Positions 28,956-38,496 of a stretch of 64,000 bases of DNA are shown here, piece by piece; the stretch's first letter is position 1, and each line of letters opens with the position of its first letter. A model generated the notes under the pieces. It made no database searches, was not told the DNA's origin, and worked only from the letters and a program-made list of their open reading frames with translations. This stretch comes from Nitrospira sp. (GTDB taxonomy: Bacteria > Nitrospirota > Nitrospiria > Nitrospirales > Nitrospiraceae): the NCBI GenBank assembly GCA_021323395.1, contig JAJONL010000004.1, positions 1 through 64,000 on the forward strand, given 5' to 3'. Both the position numbers and the translations under genes were made by a program.

Positions 28956-30509
28956 TCACCGTCTCAACCAAGCAAAAAGCCGGGTCAGCATTGTTTTAGT
29001 CCGCGCAGTAAAATGTGCTTTGCGCCAGAGGTTGACGACCTTCTTATTGACTTCCGCTTGGGTCGGATAGGGATGAATGGTGGCGGCGATGGTTTTGACG
29101 CCGGCGCCAGCTTTCATCAGAACCGAGAACTCGTTGATCATGTCCCCGGCGTGTGAGGCGACGATCGTGGCCCCGAGAATCTTATCGGTCCCCTTCTGGA
29201 TGTGGACCCGGGCAAATCCCTCCTCTTCGCCGTCAAGGATGGCTCGATCTACTTCGTCGAGTTTGTAGGTATAGGTCTCCACCTCCAGCCCCTTCTTCGT
29301 AGCCTCTGCTTCATACAGCCCGACATGGGCAACTTCCGGCTCGGTGAATGTACACCAGGGCATGATTAAGGATTCCGTGCTGGCATATCCCAGCCCAAAA
29401 GGATGCGGGAAGAGAGCATTTTGAATGACGATCTGCGCCATGGCATCCGCGGCATGGGTGAACTTGTATCGGGAACAGATGTCGCCGGCGGCATAGATGC
29501 GCGGATTGGTGGTCTGAAGCCGGTGATTGACTATAACGCCGGATTTGTCATGCTCAACTCCGACAGTCTCCAGGCCAAGTCCCTGGACGTTCGGTGTCCG
29601 CCCGACGCCTACCAGAATTTCGTCGACGACCACGTCGTGCTGCTGCGCATGCGAATTAACCGAAAGCCGCTTATCATTGGTGTTTCTCATGATCCTCAGA
29701 TCCTTCCCGCAACAGAGGAGTGTGACCCCGTCGCGGACCATGGACTGCTGGACGATCTCGGCCGCATCCTGATCTTCATTGGGCATAATGCCATGCATCG
29801 CTTCGATGAGGTACACCCGGCTCCCGAAACGGGCAAACGCCTGCGCCAACTCACATCCGATCGGTCCCGCACCGATGACGGCGATCCGAGAGGGTCGTTC
29901 AGTCAAGGAGAACACTGTTTCGTTCGTGAGATAACCGGCCTCTTCCAGCCCGGAGATGGCGGGAGCAGCGGCTCTGGCGCCGGTACAGATTGCCGCCTTC
30001 AGGAACGTCAGCGTCCGATTCCCGGCTGGTCCCTCCACCGCCACTTTATCCTGCCCGGCGAATCGTGCTTGGCCGATGTAGACATCGACACCCAGAGATT
30101 TGTACCGATGGGCAGAATCGTTACGGCTGATCCTGGCGCGTAACTTTCGCATGCGGGTCATGGCTTCGCCGAAATCGTATTTTACGCCCGACGGAATATG
30201 CAGCCCGAACTCCTCAGCATGCCGAATCTCCGCCCACGCATTGGCCGCACGAATCAGTCCCTTAGAGGGAACACAACCCACATTCAGGCAATCTCCTCCC
30301 ATGAGATGACGTTCGATAAGCGCCACCTTTGCGCCGACGCTTGCCGCAATCACCGCAGTGATCAGCCCTGCCGTGCCTGCCCCGATCACGACGATGTTGT
30401 AACGCCCGTGGGGCTCCGGATTCACCCAGGCAGAGGGATGCACGTTGGCGAGCAGTTCGCGGTTGTATTCGTCATTCGGTAGCACCAAACTCTCGACCTC
30501 GGCATTCAT
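28956..30509 (-). CDS. FAD-dependent pyridine nucleotide-disulfide oxidoreductase (mercuric reductase-like)
   Basis: NIVVIGAGTAGLITAVIAASVGAKVALIERHLMGGDCLNVGCVPSKGLIRAA with CX4C; IAVIGAGPIGCELAQAFARFG; IYAAGDIC. No N-terminal MerA HMA domain seen. Confidence 0.9.
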   Translation of the reverse strand: MNAEVESLVLPNDEYNRELLANVHPSAWVNPEPHGRYNIVVIGAGTAGLITAVIAASVGAKVALIERHLMGGDCLNVGCVPSKGLIRAANAWAEIRHAEEFGLHIPSGVKYDFGEAMTRMRKLRARISRNDSAHRYKSLGVDVYIGQARFAGQDKVAVEGPAGNRTLTFLKAAICTGARAAAPAISGLEEAGYLTNETVFSLTERPSRIAVIGAGPIGCELAQAFARFGSRVYLIEAMHGIMPNEDQDAAEIVQQSMVRDGVTLLCCGKDLRIMRNTNDKRLSVNSHAQQHDVVVDEILVGVGRTPNVQGLGLETVGVEHDKSGVIVNHRLQTTNPRIYAAGDICSRYKFTHAADAMAQIVIQNALFPHPFGLGYASTESLIMPWCTFTEPEVAHVGLYEAEATKKGLEVETYTYKLDEVDRAILDGEEEGFARVHIQKGTDKILGATIVASHAGDMINEFSVLMKAGAGVKTIAATIHPYPTQAEVNKKVVNLWRKAHFTARTKTMLTRLFAWLRR

Positions 30510-30593
30510 CGGGATGTGTATTCCCTGTACTGAGTGAAAACCGTCGCGCCCGGACCAGTGTTCATTGGATCTCGAAGATGCTCACCATGCTGT

Positions 30594-31331
30594 TTAGACA
30601 GACCTGCCGGCGAATTTCTTATAGAGGACGGGGACCAGAGCTAAAAGCCCCAGCAGGGTAAATGCCGTCAACACATTGGCCGAGGCGATTTCCCTGATCG
30701 AATTAATCGTACCAAGCTGTCGGCCGGCATAGGCAAACACAAAACTGCCGGGAATGATACCCAGCGATGTTGCCGCCATGTAGGTCCCGACGCTGACCCT
30801 GGTCAGTCCCGACACCATATTGACCAGGAAAAATGGAAACAGCGGAATCAACCGCAGGGTCATGAGATAACTGAAGGCGTTCTTGGCAAAACCCTCTTGA
30901 ATGGGACCCAGCCGGCTCCCGAATTTCTGCTCGACCCAGTCCCTCAGAAGATACCGAGCCACTAGAAACGCCAGCGTCGCGCCGACCGTCGCGCCGACAT
31001 TGACATACAGCGTGCCCAACACGCTGCCGAACAGAAACCCTCCGGCGAGGGTCATGATCGCCCCACCTGGTAGGGACAACCCGACGACCGCGCAATACCC
31101 GATTACAAAGATAACCACAGCGCTTGAATAGTTGGCCGCCGTGAACGCGAGCAGATGGTCGCGATTGGCCTTCAGCCCATCTAGCGAGAGAAAAGCGCCA
31201 AGATCAAAGTAAAAAAATACCGCGATCCCCAGACCGACTGCCAGCCCCAACAAGAGCTTGCCGAGACCGGCATGTTTCTGCGATGTGGATGACTGTATTG
31301 ATGTGGTCATTGTATCCTGGATCGGCATCAT
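30594..31331 (-). CDS. TVP38/TMEM64 (VTT domain) membrane protein
   Basis: SLPGGAIMTLAGGFLFGSVLGTLYVNVGATVGATLAFLVARYLLRDWVEQKF; RLIPLFPFFLVNMVSGLTRVSVGTYMAATSLGIIPGSFVFAYAG. Confidence 0.92.
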   Translation of the reverse strand: MMPIQDTMTTSIQSSTSQKHAGLGKLLLGLAVGLGIAVFFYFDLGAFLSLDGLKANRDHLLAFTAANYSSAVVIFVIGYCAVVGLSLPGGAIMTLAGGFLFGSVLGTLYVNVGATVGATLAFLVARYLLRDWVEQKFGSRLGPIQEGFAKNAFSYLMTLRLIPLFPFFLVNMVSGLTRVSVGTYMAATSLGIIPGSFVFAYAGRQLGTINSIREIASANVLTAFTLLGLLALVPVLYKKFAGRSV

Positions 31332-31607
31332 GTTGTTTTCTCGCCTATGTGTCAATCTCTTCCCTCACTCCCAAAGACCACATCCGTCGCTCGAACGAAA
31401 TAGGGAAACTTACAAGAAGAGGTGCCCGTTTGCGTTACACAAGATGGTGACGGAACGAAAACCTGAGGAACCGACTTCCCCAAACGGTCGAGCAGGCGCT
31501 CCGGCTCATCTGATCTCCACCCATTCATGCCCGGGTTGCTCAAGAACTGAGTGCGTCCATCCGAAAGATCTATTGAAGCTGGGGCCTGAGAGGAGGTAAT
31601 CTCTTAA

Positions 31608-31805
31608 ATGGACGCATTACTCGAACTCCTGGACATTGTTATGCCGACGATGCAAACTGTTCCACAGCAGTTCCACGCTTCACAGGCGATCTGCGAGACC
31701 ACCTCTCATGTATGGATGCGACCCTGCCCTCAATGTTCCTCCCACCTTCGAAAGAAATCACCGGAAGAATCCTGGCGTTGTGGTTGCGGTTGGAAAACGG
31801 ACTAA
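31608..31805 (+). CDS. Putative zinc-ribbon microprotein (65 aa)
   Basis: Strong aggaggt RBS upstream of ATG 31608; C-terminal CPQCSSHLRKKSPEESWRCGCGWKTD. Confidence 0.5.
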   Translation: MDALLELLDIVMPTMQTVPQQFHASQAICETTSHVWMRPCPQCSSHLRKKSPEESWRCGCGWKTD

Positions 31806-31834
31806 GTGGTACAATTGGAAGTATGGGGGGTGAA

Positions 31835-31987
31835 ATGATGGGGCCTCTCTCGATGCAGGACATGAAGGGTGGGTTTTTCCTCATTGCCAGTTTTGTGCTG
31901 CTGGCAACGATTTGCGCCATTGCGGCGTTGGGCACGCTGATGCGTCCGCAACGCTGGTGCGAACGAGAGACCAGACTTCACGTCTGA
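31835..31987 (+). CDS. Putative single-TM small protein
   Basis: MMGPLSMQDMKGGFFLIASFVLLATICAIAALGTLMRPQRWCERETRLHV; G-rich stretch just upstream. Confidence 0.4.
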   Translation: MMGPLSMQDMKGGFFLIASFVLLATICAIAALGTLMRPQRWCERETRLHV

Positions 31988-32216
31988 GCCTCCGCCCAGA
32001 AATTCACCGGCTGGCTGGCCAAGTCTATCTTCGTCTTTTCACATTCAGCTCGAACATCTATCCTCCCCGCCCAAAGCTACCCATCTCTCACGACCCTCGC
32101 AAATAGAGAACTCACGGCGGCTTTCATGTGCCTTTGAATCACGCCGTTCATCTCTTCTCACGACAACCTTGTAAGATCATGGTCTCTTGTCCTACTCTGT
32201 GTTGAGGAGGCCGGCT

Positions 32217-32861
32217 ATGGATCAAAATGATCGTTTGACAAAAGCCAAGGAGAATTGGGCAAAGGCTCGCCGGGGGGGAGAAGAACGCGAGGTGTTCTAT
32301 GAAGGAGACGATCGGCTTCCTCCCGGTCAGCACCTGGTGGAAACCTGGCCCGTGTTGGACCTCGGCCAAAAACCCGATATTCCGCTCAATGAATGGTCCC
32401 TCACGATCGGGGGCGCCGTATCCTCTCCTGTGACCTGGAACTGGACCGATTTTCTGGCGCAGCCTCAATTCAAAGACGTCTCCGATTTCCATTGTGTGAC
32501 ATCCTGGAGCCGCTACGACAATGAATGGGAAGGGGTGAGCTTCAAGCACCTGCTGACCGTCGCCCAACCGCTTCCTTTCGCCAAATTTGTACTGTTCAAA
32601 TCGTACGACGACTACACCACCAATCTGCCGCTCGAGGCCTGTAACGATGAAGGCGTGCTTCTCACCTCCAAATGGAACGGTCGCCCCCTCACCAAAGACC
32701 ATGGCGGCCCCGTCCGCATGATCGTCCCCAAGCGTTATGCCTGGAAAGGCGCCAAGTGGATCAAAGAAATTACCTTCTCAGAGCGAGACGAGAAGGGCTT
32801 CTGGGAAGTACGTGGCTACTCCAACAGCGCATTCCCCTGGAAAAACGATCGCTACGGGTGA
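32217..32861 (+). CDS. Molybdopterin-dependent sulfite oxidase-like oxidoreductase (YuiH-like)
   Basis: DFHCVTSWSRYDNEWEGVSFKHLL, LPLEACNDEGVLLTSKWNGRPLTKDHGGPVRMIVPKRYAWKGAKWIKEITF. Confidence 0.92.
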   Translation: MDQNDRLTKAKENWAKARRGGEEREVFYEGDDRLPPGQHLVETWPVLDLGQKPDIPLNEWSLTIGGAVSSPVTWNWTDFLAQPQFKDVSDFHCVTSWSRYDNEWEGVSFKHLLTVAQPLPFAKFVLFKSYDDYTTNLPLEACNDEGVLLTSKWNGRPLTKDHGGPVRMIVPKRYAWKGAKWIKEITFSERDEKGFWEVRGYSNSAFPWKNDRYG

Positions 32862-32889
32862 GCCGTCAATTTCGACCACGACGACCTCT

Positions 32890-33990
32890 GTGATCGCCAA
32901 CCCCATTCAGCGTATTGAGATCTGGCCGATCGATGTTCCGATCACAGATCCGTTCGTCGTCGCCACCGGCTCTCGGGTGACGGCACAGAACCTGTTCATG
33001 CGAGTTACGTTGCGAGATGGGACCAGCGGTTATGGGGAAGCCGCGCCCTTTCCGGAGGTCGGCGGTGAGGACAGAACATCCTGCCTCGCGACAGCCACGA
33101 CCCTAGGTCCCTTTCTGATCGGACAATCCACCGGTGACTACCAGGCCATCGCTGACCAGCTTCGCGAAGAGGCTCCCTGCTTTCCTGCCGCTCGTTGCGG
33201 CTTGGAAACGGCCCTGCTCGACGCCCATGCTCGGTCGCTCCGCATCCCTCTCTGGCAACTCTGGGGATCGGCCGATGTCCGGGATCGAGAAACCGACATC
33301 ACTATTCCCATCTGCGATCTGGATAAGACCCTGGACCTTGCTCGTGGCTGGTACGCCAAAGGGTTTCGGCTTTTCAAAATGAAAGTTGGAAAGGATGTCG
33401 AGGAAGATATTCGCCGATTGGAAACGGTACACCATGCATTACCGAATATCGGATTTATTGGAGACGGCAATCAGGGCTTTTCCCGAGAAGATTGCATCCG
33501 CTTCGTCAACGGCGTCCAAAGGTTTGGAGGACGTTTAGTGCTCCTGGAACAACCGGTTATCCGCGAGGATCTTGAAGGTCTTCAGGCGATTCGCCACCTG
33601 ACCGGTGTTCCCGTGGCGGCTGATGAATCGGTCCGGTCACTGAACGATGCCCGCCGGATCGTTGAACTCCAGGCCGCCGACTACATCAACATCAAAATCA
33701 TGAAAACCGGGGTCATGGAAGCGCTCCGGATCGCAGCATTCGCCCGTTCAGCCGGACTGCGCCTAATGATCGGCGGTATGGTGGAAACCCGTATTGCGAT
33801 GGGCTGTTCCTTTAGCCTGGTGCTGGGGCATGGAGGATTCGACGTACTGGACCTCGATACGCCCTTGTTGCTTTCTACGGACCCCATTCAGGGCGGCTAT
33901 CACTATAGTGGCCCCCTACTGCACCCTTGGCATGAACCAGGCCTCGCCATGCAGTCGTCTTGTCCATCAACCTGCACAGTGATCCAATAA
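32890..33990 (+). CDS. Dipeptide epimerase-like enolase superfamily protein (mandelate racemase/MLE family)
   Basis: RLFKMKVGKDVEEDIRRLE, GDGNQGFSREDCIRF, LLEQPV, AADESVRSL, INIKIMKTGVMEALRIA, GGMVETRIAMGCSFSLVLGHGG. GTG start proposed. Confidence 0.87.
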   Translation: MIANPIQRIEIWPIDVPITDPFVVATGSRVTAQNLFMRVTLRDGTSGYGEAAPFPEVGGEDRTSCLATATTLGPFLIGQSTGDYQAIADQLREEAPCFPAARCGLETALLDAHARSLRIPLWQLWGSADVRDRETDITIPICDLDKTLDLARGWYAKGFRLFKMKVGKDVEEDIRRLETVHHALPNIGFIGDGNQGFSREDCIRFVNGVQRFGGRLVLLEQPVIREDLEGLQAIRHLTGVPVAADESVRSLNDARRIVELQAADYINIKIMKTGVMEALRIAAFARSAGLRLMIGGMVETRIAMGCSFSLVLGHGGFDVLDLDTPLLLSTDPIQGGYHYSGPLLHPWHEPGLAMQSSCPSTCTVIQ

Positions 33991-34166
33991 TCGAACACTG
34001 GCCGCCGTCAACCCTGCTCTCTTCTGTCGGCAACTCGCTGCAGTTTTCCCGAAATCTTTTGCCGTTTTGTCGCTTTTCTGAAAAATTAATCTGGAACAAC
34101 ATGTCTCGCTTGATCGGACGAGTGATTGAGACTCTCGGCACTGCACGTATCTGTGAGGAATCTCCC

Positions 34167-34991
34167 ATGCAATCGACCATAAGCCGAACCTACGCTGCCG
34201 GTTCGCTCCTGAATATCAGACGACTCGCTCTCCCCTGGATCATCACGGGCACGGTCCTGACGCTAGGAGGCTGCGTCTCACAACAGACGTACGAAAGTGC
34301 CAGGGAGGAGGCGAAGACGCAGGCGAATGAACTGTCCCAGGTCCAGGCTGAGATCCAAAGCCTCGCACAACAACGGGATGAAACGCATGCTGCTAATCAG
34401 CGTGACGAGCGCGCACTCGGTATTCTGAATAGCGAGTTAAAGAGTATGCGAGCCTCATTAGAGGAAATCAGGAAAAGCCACCAGGCCAAACTGGCGGCCA
34501 TCCGGCACAGTATTGCTGCATTACGTGCTCAGCACCAGGCCATGCTGAAAGAAATTTCCGAGACCGAACGGTACGAAAAACAGTTAGAAGCGCTGACCGC
34601 CCGGCATGAACAAGCCATGGCAACCATACCTACCGGCCCGGAGGCGCCTGTGACCACCGTGAACGGCCTTCAGCAGGAGCCGCGTATGGTCGCCATCATC
34701 ACCCCTCAATTGCCTCCGCAAGGACTTTCACCTGCCGTTTCTCCCACACCGGCGGCCTCTCCGCTCGACGGTTCCGCATTGTCGGGCCTGAATCCATCGA
34801 TGGCCACATCACAAACCACATCAACGATGGCAGCGGCCGCAACACCTGCAAGCGTCCCCGCGACGCCCGCACCGGTGGCCGCCGCCTCGGCGTCGCCCAC
34901 CGCCGGCATTCCTCCCGGTCCACAGAACGAATCGTGGTTTTCGAGCATGACTGGATGGCTGACGTCGATGTTCGATTGGCTCTGGTCCTAG
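34167..34991 (+). CDS. Coiled-coil lipoprotein, hypothetical
   Basis: Lipobox LTLGGC, heptad-rich segment, Ala/Pro/Ser-rich linker, aromatic C-terminus WFSSMTGWLTSMFDWLWS. Confidence 0.7.
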   Translation: MQSTISRTYAAGSLLNIRRLALPWIITGTVLTLGGCVSQQTYESAREEAKTQANELSQVQAEIQSLAQQRDETHAANQRDERALGILNSELKSMRASLEEIRKSHQAKLAAIRHSIAALRAQHQAMLKEISETERYEKQLEALTARHEQAMATIPTGPEAPVTTVNGLQQEPRMVAIITPQLPPQGLSPAVSPTPAASPLDGSALSGLNPSMATSQTTSTMAAAATPASVPATPAPVAAASASPTAGIPPGPQNESWFSSMTGWLTSMFDWLWS

Positions 34992-35093
34992 GACCACCTG
35001 CCGTCGCACCGGCCATCGTTCCACATCTTCACACCATATCATCGCCATCGGCCGCTCCAAGGTTGGGACGGAGTCTTGGGTCGCATCGATCGT

Positions 35094-35291
35094 CTAACTC
35101 TCTTCCTCACATTTCTTACAATTTAACTCGATGCCGAGAAAAGACCGTCGCCCTTCCTCTGTCAATACCCAAGGCCGGCTGATCATAGGTGGTTGATGCC
35201 GCACATGCTGCCCATGGCCGCAGCGCAGATCCGCTACCCAATGCCCTTCGTCATCTTGGTGAAACCCGACGATGCTCTGCTGCATGACCAC
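35094..35291 (-). CDS. DUF3565 domain protein
   Basis: QQSIVGFHQDDEGHWVADLRCGHGQHVRHQPPMISRPWVLTEEGRRSFLGIELNCKKCE. Confidence 0.85.
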   Translation of the reverse strand: MVMQQSIVGFHQDDEGHWVADLRCGHGQHVRHQPPMISRPWVLTEEGRRSFLGIELNCKKCEEES

Positions 35292-35442
35292 CTCGCGGAT
35301 TCGACTCGCATGAACCGTCCACAGAAGGGATGTTCCGCGGTACCCTTCATCAGGTGAGCCGCGCCACGGAGCTTACTTCTGAAAAGACTGTGCTACACTG
35401 CCAGCCCGGTCACAGGGTAGCATGTTTGTGAGGAGGTCGCGG

Positions 35443-36342
35443 ATGACAAAATCGGGGTATCGTATCGGAGTCGTGGGTGTAGGACGCATGGGGGCCAATA
35501 TGGCCAGGAGGCTTCATGAGCTCAAGTATCCAATTGTGGCCATACACGATGTCGCCCCCCATCAAGCCGGAAGTCTAGCCAAAGAACTAGGCTGTGAAGC
35601 CGCCTCCACCCCGGCGCGCCTGGCGGGCCTCGCCAACACAGTGCTGACGGTTGTGTCTGATGACGGGGCAATGCGCCAGATCTACTCGACTGGAGGACCG
35701 GACAGTCTCCTGCGTCAGGCTTCAAACTGCCTGTTCATCAATTGCGCCACTCTTTCGCCGGACGTTCACATCGAGATCCAACTCCTCATCGAGCAGGAAG
35801 GCGGACACTGCCTCGAAGCCTGTATGGCCAGTAGCATCACGCAAGCTCGCCAAGGAACGCTGTACCTGATGTGCGGTGGCAGACCGGAGGTGTTCGAACG
35901 CGCAAAATCTTTGCTCGAAGACCTGAGTGCGCACCTGCGCTACATAGGACCGGCCGGCGAAGCCGCCAAGGTGAAGGCGCTCGTCAACATGGTGATGAAC
36001 GCCAATACGGCGGCATTGGCGGAAGGGCTAGGGTTGGGTGCGGCACTAGGCCTGGACCTCACCATGTTGCGCGAAGTCTTTTCTCAGACCGGCGCCAACT
36101 CTCGCGTGCTGGAGACTGACGGCGAAGATATGCAACAACGCGCCCATGACTGTTACTTTTCGGCTGCCCATGCGGCCAAGGATTCTGGAATCGCCTTGGC
36201 CTTGGCTCAGCAAGCCGGCCTGGATTTGCCTCTGGCAAGAGCCACCCACGAACAATACCGACGCCTGGTTGATCGCGGCATGGGCGAATTGGACAAGTCT
36301 GCCGTGGCCGAGTTGACGTTCAAGGACCGATTGAATGGATAG
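35443..36342 (+). CDS. 3-hydroxyisobutyrate dehydrogenase-like NAD(P)-dependent oxidoreductase
   Basis: IGVVGVGRMGANMARRLHELKYPIVAIHD; YIGPAGEAAKVKALVNMVMNANTAALAEGLGLG; RBS gaggagg. Confidence 0.9.
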   Translation: MTKSGYRIGVVGVGRMGANMARRLHELKYPIVAIHDVAPHQAGSLAKELGCEAASTPARLAGLANTVLTVVSDDGAMRQIYSTGGPDSLLRQASNCLFINCATLSPDVHIEIQLLIEQEGGHCLEACMASSITQARQGTLYLMCGGRPEVFERAKSLLEDLSAHLRYIGPAGEAAKVKALVNMVMNANTAALAEGLGLGAALGLDLTMLREVFSQTGANSRVLETDGEDMQQRAHDCYFSAAHAAKDSGIALALAQQAGLDLPLARATHEQYRRLVDRGMGELDKSAVAELTFKDRLNG

Positions 36343-36482
36343 GCCCTGAGGCGCCCTGCCCCATCGTTCGCCTGCCCCACTCGGCAGACAAAGAAGGCAC
36401 GGCTTTCCACCAGGGAACCATGTGATCGCCCTCAGGCCCGCGCTTGTGATCACTCGTCTGAAGCAAGAGTCCTTGAAGAGGG

Positions 36483-36941
36483 TTAGTGTTTTTCAAACGG
36501 CCGTTCCGGCCTCTCTGCTGCTGGAAGGTAGCGCCACCGCTTCTGCCCATCCACATCAAACGAACCGAGAAAGGTGGCCTGGCCGGCCAGTGATTGAAAT
36601 TCAACCAAGCGAACGGTGCAATTGTGTGTATCCACGAGCCGCGCATCATACTGGCCCAGCACGAGGATAACACCAGAGCCCTGGTCATAGAGATTACGCC
36701 GCCCGGCGTAACCCGTGTCGGGGAATAACTCAGCCGTCCCCATGCAACCCTTCGCTCCTTCAACCCGAAGGGCCAGGCGATAACGGGCCAGAACCGGATG
36801 GGTGGCAGTCCGCGTAATGCTCACGCGAATTCCGGATGCGGCCATGTCGACCTCGGCTGGCTCCGGACGATCACTATTGCAGGCCGACAGAAAGAAGATC
36901 AGGCCGGCCATCGTGCAGCCTGATCCTCGCAGCCCCATCAC
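36483..36941 (-). CDS. Hypothetical lipoprotein
   Basis: LIFFLSAC lipobox; overlaps the next upstream gene by 4 nt (ATGA). Confidence 0.6.
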   Translation of the reverse strand: MMGLRGSGCTMAGLIFFLSACNSDRPEPAEVDMAASGIRVSITRTATHPVLARYRLALRVEGAKGCMGTAELFPDTGYAGRRNLYDQGSGVILVLGQYDARLVDTHNCTVRLVEFQSLAGQATFLGSFDVDGQKRWRYLPAAERPERPFEKH

Positions 36942-37489
36942 TTGGCGGAGGGCACCTTCGAAGCCGCACCGATGGCATCGAGTCCAGCCTCGGCACAGGC
37001 ATCGTCCAGATGGGTTCCCGGTGCGCCACCCACGCCAATGGCACCGACCACCTCACCCGCAATTTCGATCGGCAAGCCGCCACCGACCATGAGGATGCTC
37101 CCATTCATATCACGCAGCGCTTGCAGGGCAGGCTGCTTGGCGATCATCTCGGCCAAGTCGGTCGTCGCGCGCCGCAGACTGGCAGCGGTATAGGCTTTCT
37201 TACGACTACTATCCACCGTATGCGGCCCTGCGCCATCCGCCCGTAAAAAAGCCCGCAATACACCCGCGCGATCCACGACGGACGCACTGACTCGATAGCC
37301 GTCCTTCTTGCACTGATCAAGAGCCGCCTGCGCGGCCTTGCTCGCCGAGGTCGCCGGCAGGACCGATTCCTTCGGCAAGTCTTCACCCGCGTTGATCACA
37401 CCAGGCCATCCACCTATCAGCAATACTCCTGCGATGACCCCGACATATATCCATTCCCGCCCAGAGACCCGCATTGCCTTCACCATCAC
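36938..37489 (-). CDS. GlcG/HbpS family heme-binding-like secreted protein
   Basis: AAQAALDQCKKDGYRVSASVVDRAGVLRAFLRADGAGPHTVDSSRKKAYTAASLR; GSILMVGGGLPIEIAGEVVGAIGVGGAPGTHLDDACAEAGLDAI. Confidence 0.9.
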   Translation of the reverse strand: MMVKAMRVSGREWIYVGVIAGVLLIGGWPGVINAGEDLPKESVLPATSASKAAQAALDQCKKDGYRVSASVVDRAGVLRAFLRADGAGPHTVDSSRKKAYTAASLRRATTDLAEMIAKQPALQALRDMNGSILMVGGGLPIEIAGEVVGAIGVGGAPGTHLDDACAEAGLDAIGAASKVPSAK

Positions 37490-37852
37490 CTACCTCCCTT
37501 ATGCTGCCTGACGCAACCTTCTCACTTCCGCATCTAACGACCAAGCCGAGGCGCGAGCCTACGGCCAGGGAATCGATCTGTCAAGACTCGACTAATGAGA
37601 GTCAGACAGATCAGGGGACCGCTATTAGAATAACGCATCATGCCCGAACTCGACCGCAGGAGACATCCGATACGATGGAATATATAAGACAGGCGGTGCA
37701 TCATGGCATCAAGTGCGGCCTTCGCGCCTGGCAAAGCTGGGCCATGGATTTCCTCCTCCAGAGGGTGGGCATTCGGTCAAGACTCCGTGGGCATGCCGGA
37801 TGGACTTCAGAGAGGTTGCGGCAAGCAGGATTGGAAACCAGCTGAAAATCGA

Positions 37853-38341
37853 TCAGTAGTGGGCGATAGGATGGACGACCGAATTGAGGGCGCCGGGACT
37901 ATGCAACTCCTCAATCCAGACCTTGGCCTGCGCGACATAGAACGTGTAGTCGCTTTCCGGATAACTTGACACCACGGCGTGCAGCAGTTGTTCGGCTTCC
38001 TGGTCTCGACCAGCATTCAGACTCGTCCGAGCCGCCTGGAGAGTACAGGAAGCAGCCAAAGCCTTGGGGTCGACGGTAGTCCGCACCGGTTGCTTGGTCA
38101 CGAATCGATCGAGCGTTTTGGGAACATCTGGGGCAGGCACGACATGGGTATCAGCGGATTGTTGTAATTGCTTCGCGGCCGACAAGACCGTTTCGACATC
38201 GCCGCTCGATTGACAATGCCGATATAAATCCCACATCGACATGACAGAAGCGGACGTTGGAAGGGACGTCTGAGCAGACGATTGGAACCACTGGCAGCCG
38301 GCCAGAAGCACACTCACAACTATGAGCATCGCAAATTTCAC
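37853..38341 (-). CDS. Hypothetical lipoprotein
   Basis: Lipobox VLLAGC; helical repeat-like C-terminal half. Confidence 0.6.
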   Translation of the reverse strand: MKFAMLIVVSVLLAGCQWFQSSAQTSLPTSASVMSMWDLYRHCQSSGDVETVLSAAKQLQQSADTHVVPAPDVPKTLDRFVTKQPVRTTVDPKALAASCTLQAARTSLNAGRDQEAEQLLHAVVSSYPESDYTFYVAQAKVWIEELHSPGALNSVVHPIAHY

Positions 38342-38496
38342 GCGCAGTATGTCCTGTGGTCCTTCTTATCCTTACCGGATCGTTTCTCTCCCTGTCAATC
38401 TTTCTGAGCGCGCACTGGACAAAAGATCTTCGCCGGTGCACGTCGAGACACCACGAGAGCGACATTGTTCGAAGATGACACAGATGCGGAGATGAC

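Noticed and set aside
37474-37845. Possible small gene (MEYIRQAVHHGIKCGLRAWQSWAMDF...) in the spacer upstream of the GlcG-like gene
   Set aside because: No clear RBS or family resemblance; cannot be separated from chance.
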